DNA from: Tragulus kanchil
Taxonomy: Eukaryota > Chordata > Mammalia > Artiodactyla > Tragulidae
Assembly (NCBI GenBank): GCA_022376925.1
Contig: JAIOJX010000004.1
Location: 175,737,501 to 175,801,500, forward strand
Direction: 5' to 3'
Length of the DNA stretch: 64,000 nucleotides
Position 1 is the stretch's first letter; each line of letters starts with the position of its first letter. The notes beneath the pieces are model-generated. The model ran no database searches, was not told where the DNA came from, and worked only from the letters and a program-made list of their open reading frames with translations. A program made the translations under genes and the position numbers. Shown here in pieces: positions 33,885-44,440 of this stretch.

Positions 33885-34512
33885 CGTGTGGTTGTTAAGT
33901 TGCTAAGTTGTGTCCAATTCTTTTCGACCCCATGCACTGCAACACCCTAGGCTCCTCTGTCCTCCACTAGCACCCAGCGTTTGCTCACATTCATGTACAT
34001 TGAGTTGGTGATGCTATCTTAACTTTCTCATCCTCTGCTGCCCTCTTCTCCTCCTGCCCTCAGTTTTTCCCAGCATCAGGATCTTTTCCAAAGAGTTGGC
34101 TCTTTGCATCAGGTGGTCAAAGTCCTGGAGCTTCAATTCCAATAACAGTCCTTCCAGTGAATATTCAGGGTTGATTTCCTTTAGGATTAACAGGTTTGAT
34201 CTCCTTGCTGTCCAAGGGACTCTCAAGAGTCTTCTCCAGCACCACAGTTTGAAAGCATCACTTCTTTGGTGTTCAGACTTCTTTATGGTCCAACTCTCAC
34301 AGCCATACATGACACTGGAAAAACCACAGCTTTGACTCTACAGACCTTTGTCAGCAAAGTGATGTCTCTGCTTTTATCGCTGTCTAGGTTTGTCATAGCT
34401 TTCCTCCCAAGGAACAAGTGGCTTTTAATTTCATGACTGCAGTCACTGTCCACAGTGATTTTGGAGCCCAGGAAAATAAAATCTGTCACCGCTTCCACTA
34501 TTCCCCATCATT
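33885..34512 (-). mobile_element. BovB (RTE-type) LINE, 3' fragment
   Basis: On the minus strand the sequence encodes pieces of the C-terminal part of the BovB reverse-transcriptase protein. A 98-residue frame (34310-34014) starts MYGCESWTIKK and contains 'WCWRRLLRVPWTARRSN' and 'LKLQDFDHLMQRANS'. Upstream, a second frame (34498-34283) contains 'FIFLGSKITVDSDCSHEIK'. The two pieces are in different frames, so the protein is broken. No upstream RT or endonuclease domain is present; this is a 5'-truncated relic, as most BovB copies are. The family is abundant in ruminants and squamates, which supports the host assignment. Confidence 0.92.
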
Positions 34513-34599
34513 ATCACCGGGGGGTGGGTGTGTTGGAGCCCCGTAACAATGAGGGCAGCAACACGAATCTGGCTTCTGCTGCAGTCTACCCTGGGCTAA

Positions 34600-34770
34600 G
34601 CATTTTTCATCCAGTCCCTCATGTCATCTTACAACCACCTTATAAGGTCTAGTCTTACACCCATTTTACAGGTGGAGCACACGAGGCTCCGAGAAGTTAA
34701 GTAACTTGCCCACAATCACACAGGAAGGAAGTGGTGAAGCCAAGACTTAAAACCAGGCACCCGTCGAACT
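34600..34770 (-). mobile_element. MIR SINE
   Basis: Antisense MIR: 'cacccattttacaggtggag', 'ccgagaagttaagtaacttg', 'cccacaatcacacagg', 'aagacttaaaaccaggcacc'. It occurs three times because duplications 10 and 11 overlap here. Confidence 0.85.
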
Positions 34771-34979
34771 GAATTAAAATTGAAAGCCACCATGGCGAAC
34801 AACTGTCTCCACAGTGTCCATAGTTAGAGGAAACTGAAGGGAGCCTGTATCTAGTAAGCCCGGCTCCATGCTTGGCTCATTCATACTCCTTGTCAGCAGT
34901 TACCCGCTCAAACACTCGGTCCCAGGAAGGAGCCGTAGTTACATTCCTTCAGGAGTGGGAAGGTGAGGCGCACTGAGGT

Positions 34980-35610
34980 CGTGTGGTTGTTAAGTTGCTA
35001 AGTTGTGTCCAATTCTTTTCGACCCCATGCACTGCAACACCCTAGGCTCCTCTGTCCTCCACTAGCACCCAGCGTTTGCTCACATTCATGTACATTGAGT
35101 TGGTGATGCTATCTTAACTTTCTCATCCTCTGCTGCCCTCTTCTCCTCCTGCCCTCAGTTTTTCCCAGCATCAGGATCTTTTCCAAAGAGTTGGCTCTTT
35201 GCATCAGGTGGTCAAAGTCCTGGAGCTTCAATTCCAATAACAGTCCTTCCAGTGAATATTCAGGGTTGATTTCCTTTAGGATTAACAGGTTTGATCTCCT
35301 TGCTGTCCAAGGGACTCTCAAGAGTCTTCTCCAGCACCACAGTTTGAAAGCATCACTTCTTTGGTGTTCAGACTTCTTTATGGTCCAACTCTCACAGCCA
35401 TACATGACACTGGAAAAACCACAGCTTTGACTCTACAGACCTTTGTCAGCAAAGTGATGTCTCTGCTTTTTAATACGCTGTCTAGGTTTGTCATAGCTTT
35501 CCTCCCAAGGAACAAGTGTCTTTTAATTTCATGACTGCAGTCACTGTCCACAGTGATTTTGGAGCCCAGGAAAATAAAATCTGTCACCGCTTCCACTATT
35601 CCCCATCATT
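34980..35610 (-). mobile_element. BovB LINE 3' fragment, second copy
   Basis: Repeat of 33885-34512, with the same 98-residue frame at 35405-35109. Copy 2 has three extra bases in the stretch encoding the join near 35470, so the upstream frame differs by one residue. Confidence 0.92.
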
Positions 35611-35699
35611 ATCACCGGGGGGTGGGTGTGTTGGAGCCCCGTAACAATGAGGGCAGCAACACGAATCTGGCTTCTGCTGCAGTCTACCCTGGGCTAAGC

Positions 35700-35866
35700 A
35701 TTTTTCATCCAGTCCCTCATGTCATCTTACAACCACCTTATAAGGTCTAGTCTTACACCCATTTTACAGGTGGAGCACACGAGGCTCCGAGAAGTTAAGT
35801 AACTTGCCCACAATCACACAGGAAGGAAGTGGTGAAGCCAAGACTTAAAACCAGGCACCCGTCGAA
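35700..35866 (-). mobile_element. MIR SINE, second copy
   Basis: Same element as 34600-34770. Confidence 0.85.
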
Positions 35867-36099
35867 CTGAATTAAAATTGAAAGCCACCATGGCGAACAA
35901 CTTTGCTTGGTTTCCTTGGGGCTTATTTCTTGAGTGCCCACTGTGTGCCCACTGTGTGCAGGCACCGTGCCAGGGGTCAGAACCGCCTCCTGGGCTGGTT
36001 TAGCAGCCTGGCTGGGAGGCAGGCAGGTGAACGGGGAGGAACACTCTGCTGGGTCTGGTGAGGGTCTGCACGGCGCTGAGCCCTCCCCACGGCATGGCT

Positions 36100-36320
36100 G
36101 TTCTTGCCTCCACTTTACAAAGGAGGAGACGGACTTAGAAGGGTCACGTGCTCATCCGGGTCACTCGGTGGGGGAGCGGGGGGCCAGGATTTGAATCCCT
36201 GGAGACAGACTTAGAAGGGTCACGTGCTCGTCCAGGTCACTTGGTGGGGGAGCACGGGGCCGGGATTTGAATCCCCGCCATCTGCCTGGGAGCCCCGTCG
36301 CTTTCACCACTTCCCACGGC
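36100..36320 (-). mobile_element. MIR SINE carrying a 76-bp internal tandem duplication
   Basis: Antisense MIR text ('ccactttacaaaggaggaga', 'ggatttgaatcc'). The segment 36125-36200 is repeated at 36201-36276 with about eight differences in 76 bases. That divergence marks an old, real duplication, unlike the near-identical kilobase copies. Copied at 37194-37414. Confidence 0.75.
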
Positions 36321-36794
36321 CCCACAGGACGGAGTGGGGGATAAACATGGAAAGGGGCATCTCACTTGGGACTTGGGGTTCAGGAAGTGCTTCTAGAGGA
36401 AGTGATGTCTCAGGCAAGACCCTCCTGGGGCCAGAGAACCGACGAGGCTGGGGGGAGGTGTTCCAGCGGAGGAACGGCAGGTGCGGAGGCCTGGAGGCGA
36501 TAGGGCAGGTGGTGTGTTTAGGGAACTGAGTGAAGGTGTTTCTTCAGGGCTCCTTGCTGGTGTTTGCACCTGTGCGCATGCACACCTGTTGTGGGAGGGT
36601 CAGTTGACTGCGAGACCTTACTGGTGTGGATTCTGCACCACGTCAGGTCCTGGTGAGGGGAACGGCCCGCGCAAAGCCTGGCTGGAGGCTTGAGAATGGA
36701 GGCAGAGCTGTTAGCTATGGCTTCAGGGAAGGGCTGGCAAAAGGGAATGATCTTCCAGACACTGGCTTCTGCTGCAGTCTACCCTGGGCTAAGC

Positions 36795-36958
36795 ATTTTC
36801 ATCCCGTCCCTCATGTCATCTTACAGCCACCTTATGTGGTCTAGTCTTACACCCATTTTACAGGTGGAGCACACGAGGCTCCGAGAAGTTAAGTAACTTG
36901 CCCACAATCACACAGGAAGGAAGTGGTGAAGCCAAGACTTAAAACCAGGCACCCGTCG
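36795..36958 (-). mobile_element. MIR SINE, third copy
   Basis: Third occurrence of the 34600-34770 element, with head differences beside the junction. Confidence 0.8.
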
Positions 36959-37193
36959 AACTGAATTAAAATTGAAAGCCACCATGGCGAACAACTTTGC
37001 TTGGTTTCCTTGGGGCTTATTTCTTGAGTGCCCACTGTGTGCCCACTGTGTGCAGGCACCGTGCCAGGGGTCAGAACCGCCTCCTGGGCTGGTTTAGCAG
37101 CCTGGCTGGGAGGCAGGCAGGTGAACGGGGAGGAACACTCTGCTGGGTCTGGTGAGGGTCTGCACGGCGCTGAGCCCTCCCCACGGCATGGCT

Positions 37194-37414
37194 GTTCTTG
37201 CCTCCACTTTACAAAGGAGGAGACGGACTTAGAAGGGTCACGTGCTCATCCGGGTCACTCGGTGGGGGAGCGGGGGGCCAGGATTTGAATCCCTGGAGAC
37301 AGACTTAGAAGGGTCACGTGCTCGTCCAGGTCACTTGGTGGGGGAGCACGGGGCCGGGATTTGAATCCCCGCCATCTGCCTGGGAGCCCCGTCGCTTTCA
37401 CCACTTCCCACGGC
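37194..37414 (-). mobile_element. MIR SINE with 76-bp internal duplication, second copy
   Basis: Duplicate of 36100-36320. The sub-units are at 37219-37294 and 37295-37370. Confidence 0.75.
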
Positions 37415-38379
37415 CCCACAGGACGGAGTGGGGGATAAACATGGAAAGGGGCATCTCACTTGGGACTTGGGGTTCAGGAAGTGCTTCTAGAGGAAGTGAT
37501 GTCTCAGGCAAGACCCTCCTGGGGCCAGAGAACCGACGAGGCTGGGGGGAGGTGTTCCAGCGGAGGAACGGCAGGTGCGGAGGCCTGGAGGCGATAGGGC
37601 AGGTGGTGTGTTTAGGGAACTGAGTGAAGGTGTTTCTTCAGGGCTCCTTGCTGGTGTTTGCACCTGTGCGCATGCACACCTGTTGTGGGGAGGGTCAGTT
37701 GACTGCGAGACCTTACTGGTGTGGATTCTGCACCACGTCAGGTCCTGGTGAGGGGAACGGCCCGCGCAAAGCCTGGCTGGAGGCTTGAGAATGGAGGCAG
37801 AGCTGTTAGCTATGGCTTCAGGGAAGGGCTGGCAAAAGGGAATGATCTTCCAGACACTGGGAGCAGCCTGGTCTCCCGACCTCTAAGCCGGGCATCTGGG
37901 CCACAGGAGGAACGGAGTGAGATAACTGGACCCTGGTGCTCGGGAGGTCCTCAGCCAGCGCCAGGCCCAGGAGTTCCGATGAAGCTGTGGGCTGATGAGG
38001 GGCAGCCAGGGGTCAGCAGCCAGGTGCTCCATGGTGCTGGGAACAGGGTGCTGCCTCGGCATTGCCGCGGTGGGGCCGGAGGGGCGGGGGTCTTGAGCTG
38101 AAGTGGACATGGCAGAGCGGGCTGTGTGGCCTCTCATCTGAGGTCAGGGGCTTGAGCATCCACAGTTTCCTTAAAGGAAGTGGGCATCAGGATGGTCTGT
38201 GCAGCTTTGGAGGAGGCGGCGGCTCAGGTCGAGGGCATTGCAGGGCCAAGACTCTGGCCGTGGTCTGGAGTCTAGGCACTGGACGCCTAGATCTCTGTTT
38301 TGTCCTCCCATGTCTTGGGCCTTAGTTTCCCCATCTTGACACGGGGCTTTGGTGCCTACCATTTAGGCATTGGGCTTTC

Positions 38380-38572
38380 CTGGTGGCTCAGATGGTAATG
38401 AATCCGCCTACCGTGCGGGAGACCTGGGTTCAATCCCTGGGTTGGGAAGATTCCCTGGAGAAGGGAACGGCAACCCACTCCAGTATTCTTTGCCTAAAAA
38501 ATTCCATGGCTCATCCATGGGGGTGCAAAGAGTCGGACACAACTGAATGACTTTCACATCACATGTTAGGCC
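38380..38572 (+). mobile_element. Bov-tA SINE
   Basis: Sense: 'gggctttcctggtggctcag', 'gcgggagacctgggttcaat', 'ccctgggttgggaagattcc', 'aacggcaacccactccagta', 'gagtcggacacaactgaatg'. Well preserved. Copied at 39408-39600. Confidence 0.95.
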
Positions 38573-39407
38573 TGCCCGGAGTGTTCCAGCGGAGGAACGG
38601 CAGGTGCGGAGGCCTGGAGGCGATAGGGCAGGTGGTGTGTTTAGGGAACTGAGTGAAGGTGTTTCTTCAGGGCTCCTTGCTGGTGTTTGCACCTGTGCGC
38701 ATGCACACCTGTTGTGGGAGGGTCAGTTGACTGCGAGACCTTACTGGTGTGGATTCTGCACCACGTCAGGTCCTGGTGAGGGGAACGGCCCGCGCAAAGC
38801 CTGGCTGGAGGCTTGAGAATGGAGGCAGAGCTGTTAGCTATGGCTTCAGGGAAGGGCTGGCAAAAGGGAATGATCTTCCAGACACTGGGAGCAGCCTGGT
38901 CTCCCGACCTCTAAGCCGGGCATCTGGGCCACAGGAGGAACGGAGTGAGATAACTGGACCCTGGTGCTCGGGAGGTCCTCAGCCAGCGCCAGGCCCAGGA
39001 GTTCCGATGAAGCTGTGGGCTGATGAGGGGCAGCCAGGGGTCAGCAGCCAGGTGCTCCATGGTGCTGGGAACAGGGTGCTGCCTCGGCATTGCCGCGGTG
39101 GGGCCGGAGGGGCGGGGGTCTTGAGCTGAAGTGGACATGGCAGAGCGGGCTGTGTGGCCTCTCATCTGAGGTCAGGGGCTTGAGCATCCACAGTTTCCTT
39201 AAAGGAAGTGGGCATCAGGATGGTCTGTGCAGCTTTGGAGGAGGCGGCGGCTCAGGTCGAGGGCATTGCAGGGCCAAGACTCTGGCCGTGGTCTGGAGTC
39301 TAGGCACTGGACGCCTAGATCTCTGTTTTGTCCTCCCATGTCTTGGGCCTTAGTTTCCCCATCTTGACACGGGGCTTTGGTGCCTACCATTTAGGCATTG
39401 GGCTTTC

Positions 39408-39600
39408 CTGGTGGCTCAGATGGTAATGAATCCGCCTACCGTGCGGGAGACCTGGGTTCAATCCCTGGGTTGGGAAGATTCCCTGGAGAAGGGAACGGCA
39501 ACCCACTCCAGTATTCTTTGCCTAAAAAATTCCATGGCTCATCCATGGGGGTGCAAAGAGTCGGACACAACTGAATGACTTTCACATCACATGTTAGGCC
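39408..39600 (+). mobile_element. Bov-tA SINE, second copy
   Basis: Exact duplicate of 38380-38572. Confidence 0.95.
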
Positions 39601-39612
39601 TGCCCCGGAGTG

Positions 39613-40149
39613 AGCAGGGGTGTGAGTGCCGGCTGCTGGGCCCGCGTGTGGCAGTGGGTGCTCAGCCTGCTGAACCAGCGCTGCTGGCCCCGTGCTGAGG
39701 GCGGGACGCCTGCGGCCGCCACCCCTGGAGAGGGGACCTGGGGGACCGGGCCTGCCCCTGCAGAGCCCACGGTGCTGGGGGGCGGCCTAGGCGGAGGGAT
39801 CAAACCCAAGGCCTTGCTCCAGCAACTGGGGAAGGACTTCAAGAGGCCCCAGAGCTGTCCGGTGGGCCCCCAAGCTCTGGGCCCCTGTGCTGGCTGTGGC
39901 TGGCCCTTTCTCACCCTCTGTGGCCTCAGCCTCAAATCCCAGCTCATTTTCCTGCAGCGCCGCCCTCGGGAGGCCCTTTCCTCCTGGAGCCACACCGGGC
40001 TTTTGCCATCCCCACCCAGGAGGCCGAGTGTGAGTTCCCACACACAGTAGGTGCTAGTGACCCCTCACGCTGGCCTTGACCTGCTGGGCATCAAGGACAG
40101 CAGTGAGCTATGGTTCTCGCCTGTGGTGGGCATTCACCCCTTTGAAGCC
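39613..40149. other. unique non-coding DNA, faint L2-like text
   Basis: 'cctcaaatcccagctcattt' and 'acacagtaggtgctagtg' near 39930-40060 resemble a decayed L2 or MIR 3' end. No exon is evident. Confidence 0.35.
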
Positions 40150-40240
40150 ATTCACTCGGGGGCCAATTATAAATAGACACATAATCGCCCCTATCTATAG
40201 AGATAAAACATAATTCTTCAGAGATGAGCCACCCGCCCCT
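40150..40240. promoter_or_regulatory. AT-rich conserved-looking block beside a CpG island
   Basis: 'gggggccaattataaataga', 'cacataatcgcccctatcta', 'tagagataaaacataattc'. It includes a CCAAT word, a TATA-like 'tataaata' and GATA words on a GC-rich background about 250 bases before a CpG-rich region. Confidence 0.4.
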
Positions 40241-40399
40241 CCCCTGCCCCCCCCCACGCTGGCACGCGCTCTCCGCATTTGAGGGCGATGGAGGGATCGG
40301 TGCTCCCCTCCCTCCTCCATCCATCCCTCCTCCCTGCTGCTCCTCCATCTCCACCCTGCAGAGGTGAGATCGGGCAGGGGCCGTGATATCAGAGGCTCC

Positions 40400-41100
40400 G
40401 CTGATGTCACCGCCCCGGCCCTGTGACTTCACTTGCCGGCTCGGGCAGGAGGAGCCGCGAGGAGGCTGAGAGAGGAGAAACTGCCCCCTTTCCTCTTCCT
40501 TCTCCTGTTTCCCTTTCCCCGCCTCCCCCCGCCTCACGCGGGAGTTGTTTTCCTCGGGCCGGTCGCAGGGCTGTTGGAGGGGTCTGGACCAAGTGCCCGG
40601 AAGGATGCTGCCGCAAAGGTAACGCGGCGTGTGCCGTGCCTCTCCCTCCGGTCACGAAAGTTTGCTCTGGCGTGCGAGGCGTGCCCGCTGGGCTCTCCGC
40701 CGCCGTGCCGCCTGCCCGCGGCTCCCGGGAGGGGGCGGGGCGGGGGCAGGGCCGGGGCAGGGCGGGCAGGAGCCTCCCGGCGGCCTTCGCTGCCTCGTCC
40801 CCATCAAAGGCCGCAGCTGCTCGAGTGGCCGCTGCCGCTTTGAAACTGCCATAAAGAGCGATGGAGGGAGGGGAGCGTGGGGGCTGTTCAGAGCGGGACC
40901 GGAGGGCGGCCCGGAGCGGGCGGGGGCGGGGGGGCGCTCCGGAGCCGAGGCCGCCGCGGCAGGGCAGGGGCGTGAAGGGCAGGGCTCCGGGTCAGAGTCC
41001 CAGGGGCCGAGTCACTCCCGCTGCCCCAGGTCCCCTCCGGTCCAGCCAGCGTCCGGGCTGGGACCCCGCAGTGAGGGCGCAGAGGCGGTGGGGGGGCGGG
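40400..41100 (+). promoter_or_regulatory. CpG island with candidate first-exon donor
   Basis: CpG-dense DNA with GC-box words ('gggggcggggcgggggcagg' near 40733). 'ccgcaaag|gtaacg' near 40618/40619 fits a splice donor on the plus strand. No long frame has protein-like character. It could be a minor or alternative promoter of the gene starting near 60350, or the start of a non-coding RNA. The strand is a guess from the donor only. Confidence 0.4.
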
Positions 41101-41460
41101 GGCTGGCTGCCCCCCCAGCACACCGTTATTTCCAGGCTTATTCTCCCCCCTCCAGCAGGCCATTTGTCAGCGGTGATTCGGGACAAAGGAGGGGGCAGTG
41201 GGTGGTCTGCTCCAAGTTGGGCGAGGGGCACAGAACGCGGACCAGAGAGAAATGCCAACAATTAAGAGGCAGATCGAGGGCTTTGCTCATTCAGGCTGTC
41301 GAGGGAGCCGTCATTTTGTGTTAGCGTGTGTGTCTGAGGTGGGAGGAGGAAGAGAGGGGAGAATCACAGGAGGAGGATTATGACATTGTGTTGTCTCTGT
41401 TTGTGGTAAATGCAAATTTGGCACAGCCCGGCTTCCCGGGAAAAGCAGCGGCAAGTAACC
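41100..41460. promoter_or_regulatory. conserved-looking non-coding block
   Basis: 'cacaccgttatttccaggc', 'ggccatttgtcagcggtgat', 'gccaacaattaagaggcaga', 'gccgtcattttgtgttagcg', 'atgacattgtgttgtctctg', 'gtaaatgcaaatttggcaca'. The last holds an octamer-like 'atgcaaat'. Several AT-rich words keep adjacent CpGs. No repeat family recognised. Confidence 0.42.
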
Positions 41461-43094
41461 CAGGCCAAGGCCTTGGCCCAAACCTGCCGAGGGAGCCCGT
41501 GTGGGATGGTTTGGGGCTTTTTTTTTTCCTCCTTTTTCTCTGTCTGGCGTGTGCTTCTTCCATTTATTTTTACAGTGAAGTGCTGGAGACAGACAGCCAG
41601 CATGGCGGGGAGGAGCTGGCTCTCCCTCCTCCCCGGGCCGCCAGCCCCCTCCTCACTGCAAGGGCGGCCCGGCGGCTCTCCTGACCCCCAGCCGCCGCCT
41701 CGTCTTGGCTGCCTCCCCAGCTGGGGTCACGGTCTTGTCACTCGCTGGGCCTGGGTGGCCCGAGGTCTCAGAACGCTGCTTCTGCCCCAGCTGCTTCCCA
41801 GGGGTAGCCAGAGCCAGCCAGCCAGGGGCTGGGGCTCAGATGGGGTCTACAGAGGCCAGAGAGGAGGCGGCCCCAGCTGCAGGAGGCTGGCCGCAGGTTC
41901 TGTGGCCGGGCAGGAGATGGCAGAGTGTCCCAGGACCTGTCTCCTCTGGTGTGCCCATGAGGGCAGAGAGCACGAGCCTGACCCAGGCGGAGCACAGCGG
42001 GAGCCCCGGGCTCTGGTCGCAGCAGGACTGCGGCAAGGCCAGGGGCAAGCACACAGGAGAGAGCACAGAGAGGGCCAAGCCACAGCTCGGGCCCCAGTGG
42101 GGACGGGGAGACCGCGGCCGAGGCAGGAGCCCGCCTCAGATGGAGGGTCGGGCAAAGGCTGCGGTCCTCGGGGTCCGGCCTTCCCACCCTAGTCCTCAGG
42201 CTGTGGCCCTCCTTCCCCAGGAGCTGGTCCCTCATCCCCTCTCTTGCCTGGTCAAGTCCTTCTGGACTCAGTCAGCCTCCTCCAGGAAGCCTTCCTTGCC
42301 CTCAGTGTGAGTAGCCTGGGGCCTCCTTCCCCGCGCCACCCGCCACAGTGCTGTGAGAAGTATGGTCACAGTCAGGTCCTGGGGGAGGGGAATTTTAAGG
42401 CATCTTCTCAGTGTTTCCAGCACCTGCACAGAGCTGAGCACAGAGGTGTGTGCCCAGAAGCCAGGGGGGCAGATCCAGACCCGCCAGCATCCCAGGAAGC
42501 CGGGCCACCGGGATGGAACACCTGTCCCACCTCACACCCCGGAAATGGTGATGGGCTCACTTCCTTTGGACCAGCTCACCAGACGGGGATCTTTTTCCCC
42601 AGGGAACCTGACCTGTGGGGACAGCCAAGACATCTGCCCCAAGCTGGAGAGCCTCCTGGGGCTCATGTCCCTTCAAAAGCTGGTGGTGGGCCTGCTCACC
42701 TCCTCCGCTGCTACCTCCAGGTCCTCGGTCCACAAGGAAGGCAGCCCGCGTCAGGGAGCCAGGAGCTGTGTGTGAGGAGTAGCTGCCCATCTGGGCTTCA
42801 CCTGCGGGGCTCTGGTGCCCCACGGAGCCTCCTCTGCCAGATGGAAAAGGAAGGAACAGTTGATAAACTCTTCTGGAGGCTGAAGTGCTGGAGCCGTTCC
42901 AGGCCTGGGCTCGAGAGCCTTCTGCCAGAGGTGCTGGGAGCACCAGGCAAAGGTCCAGCTGGCCAGTCAGCTCAGGTCACCCCGTCCAGGCCCACAGAGC
43001 CTACCCATTTGGAGCTGTGTGCCCACCCTCCCAGCGTGCATGGATGGGAGAGCCACAGCAAGCCCCTCCCCCCCATCTGATGGACCCAGGAGCA
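41461..43094. other. unique GC-rich non-coding DNA
   Basis: A T-rich stretch at 41518-41575 ending in 'ttttacag' could act as a splice acceptor, and the following 'tgaagtgctggagac' contains an open frame. The frame's translation is compositional (G, R, P, S rich) and belongs to no family I recognise. Around 42240-42310 there is faint L2-like text. Confidence 0.35.
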
Positions 43095-43275
43095 CTGCAG
43101 GCAGTCCTGAGTTGCAGTCTTCCCTGGCTGCCCTCAGCTGTGTGACCTTAGGTGAGTTAGTCTCTCAGAGATGCTGTGACTTGGTAGCAGTAAGCTCTAC
43201 CTGCAGGCTTGTCGTGGGGGTTAAGGAGTCTGCAGGTGCAATGCCTGTACACAGCAGGTGCTCAACTAACGGCAG
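43095..43275 (+). mobile_element. MIR SINE
   Basis: 'cctgagttgcagtcttccct', 'cagctgtgtgaccttaggtg', 'agttagtctctcagagatgc', 'ggcttgtcgtgggggttaag', 'acagcaggtgctcaac'. Nearly full-length sense MIR. Confidence 0.8.
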
Positions 43276-43339
43276 CTGCGGCTATGAGGGAGCTGGCTGG
43301 GCCAGCAGCCTAGAGGCACAGCAAAAAGATCCCCCTAGA

Positions 43340-43560
43340 GTACCCTTGTGAATTCCGACAAATCAGTCAAGAAGGGCTTCAGAGAGGAGGTGGCATTTGA
43401 GGGTCTCGGAGAATGAGTAGGAGGTTGCCAGGCTAGGGCAGATGAGGGTGTATCACCGGAAGGAAGAGCAAGAACAGACCTGGAGTGAAAGGCCGGTCCC
43501 CTTGAGTGGCGGAAGCCCAGGGAGGGGAAGGGGCGAGGCGGTGGGAGCCTTTTCTGGAGG
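43340..43560. repeat. old interspersed-repeat-like segment, family unnamed
   Basis: 'aagaagggcttcagagagga', 'ggtggcatttgagggtctcg', 'gaatgagtaggaggttgcca' is a wording that recurs across mammalian genomes. A related version appears at 36380-36500 and 50940-51000 of this window. I cannot assign the family by eye. Confidence 0.5.
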
Positions 43561-43914
43561 AGGGAGAGCCTGACTCGGTGAGAGCGGGCAGGCTGCATCC
43601 AAAGCTGGCTTGTTCTGGCTCCTCCCACATCAGCCTCTCAGGCTGGCCTTGCAGTCTTGGGATTCCCGGTCAGCCTGGGAACTTAAGGACCGGCTGGGTC
43701 TCCTTTTAATTTGGAGTCTCAGGACATCTCTGGCATCCAGGGCCAGCCCAGGCTTCTCTCTGAGCCGGGGCCAACGTTGCCAGGGACTCGGAACAGATGC
43801 CTGGTCCCCAACTTGAGCGAGGGCTCCCGGAGCAGCTTCTCTAGCCTGGAAGCCCAGCATGACGGGAAGCTCCTGCCGGAGGCCAGGGCCCCTGCTCTCC
43901 CCCTTTACGGCAGG

Positions 43915-44030
43915 AGCCAGGCTGCCCATGTTCAACCCTGGCTCTGCCATTTACCAGCTGTGTTGCCTCAGGCAAATCACCTGCCCTCTCTGAGCCTTGG
44001 TTTCCTGGCCACAGGGCTGTGGTGAACTGT
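43915..44030 (+). mobile_element. MIR SINE
   Basis: 'caaccctggctctgccattt', 'accagctgtgttgcctcagg', 'ctctctgagccttggtttcc'. Sense core. Confidence 0.8.
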
Positions 44031-44127
44031 GGGGGAGACCACTGTCACAGAGCAGGCAGCCCAGAGCCTGGCTCCCAGGGAACACCCAACGACTGGCAGC
44101 TCAAAGGAGCCAGCCCAGGAGAGGGAA

Positions 44128-44246
44128 GACTCTAGCATCCAGTGTCTGTGGGCCAGTCACTCAATCCTTCTGAGCCTCCGTTTTCCTAGCTATAAAATGG
44201 GCAGATATTCGTAATAATACCTAATATTTATGAGCACTTGGGCTTC
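44128..44246 (+). mobile_element. MIR SINE
   Basis: 'gtgggccagtcactcaatcc', 'ttctgagcctccgttttcct', 'agctataaaatgggcagata', 'ttcgtaataataccta'. Copied at 45238-45348. Confidence 0.8.
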
Positions 44247-44248
44247 CC

Positions 44249-44440
44249 AGGTGGCGCTACTGGTGAAGAGCCCGTCTGCCCACGCGGGAGACACAGGAGA
44301 CCTGGGTGCATCAGGAGGATGCTCGGAGGAGGGCATGACAGCCCACTCCAGTGTTCCATGGACAGAGAAGCCTGGCAGCCGACGGTCCACAGGGGGGCCG
44401 GGAGTCGGACGTGACCGAAGCGACTTGGCGCGCGCTGTGA
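44249..44440 (+). mobile_element. Bov-tA SINE
   Basis: 'gggcttcccaggtggcgcta', 'cacgcgggagacacaggaga', 'gagggcatgacagcccactc', 'cagtgttccatggacagaga', ending 'gagtcggacgtgaccgaagc'. It is inserted directly behind the MIR. Copied at 45351-45541. Confidence 0.92.

Larger units (their letters stand above)
33706..35902 (+). repeat. tandem duplication 10 (1095 bp x 2), probable assembly artefact
   Basis: Copy 1 is about 33706-34800 and copy 2 about 34801-35902. They differ in the BovB part ('tttatcgctg' at 34374 against 'tttttaatacgctg' at 35467, and G against T near 34423/35519). Otherwise they match. The last 235 bases are copied again by duplication 11. Confidence 0.95.
35667..37860 (+). repeat. 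tandem duplication 11 (1094 bp x 2), probable assembly artefact
   Basis: Copy 1 is about 35667-36761 and copy 2 about 36762-37860. Copy 2's head has single-base losses ('catttttcatccag' against 'cattttcatcccg'; 'cttataagg' against 'cttatgtgg'). The remainder matches. It overlaps duplication 10 on the left and 12 on the right. Confidence 0.95.
37552..39612 (+). repeat. tandem duplication 12 (1028 bp x 2), probable assembly artefact
   Basis: Copy 1 is about 37552-38580 and copy 2 about 38581-39612. The offset is a constant 1028 apart from one G-run change (37685 against 38713). It is the shortest unit in the series. Its first 300 bases also lie in duplication 11. Confidence 0.95.

Noticed and set aside
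33885..35610. Two independent BovB insertions
   Set aside because: The flanks, truncation point and MIR beside them are identical in both, so they are one insertion copied by duplication 10.
41410..42192. 260-residue frame after an acceptor-like 'ttttacag'
   Set aside because: The acceptor is plausible, but the frame is compositional, begins upstream of the acceptor and has no family match. Kept only as a remark.
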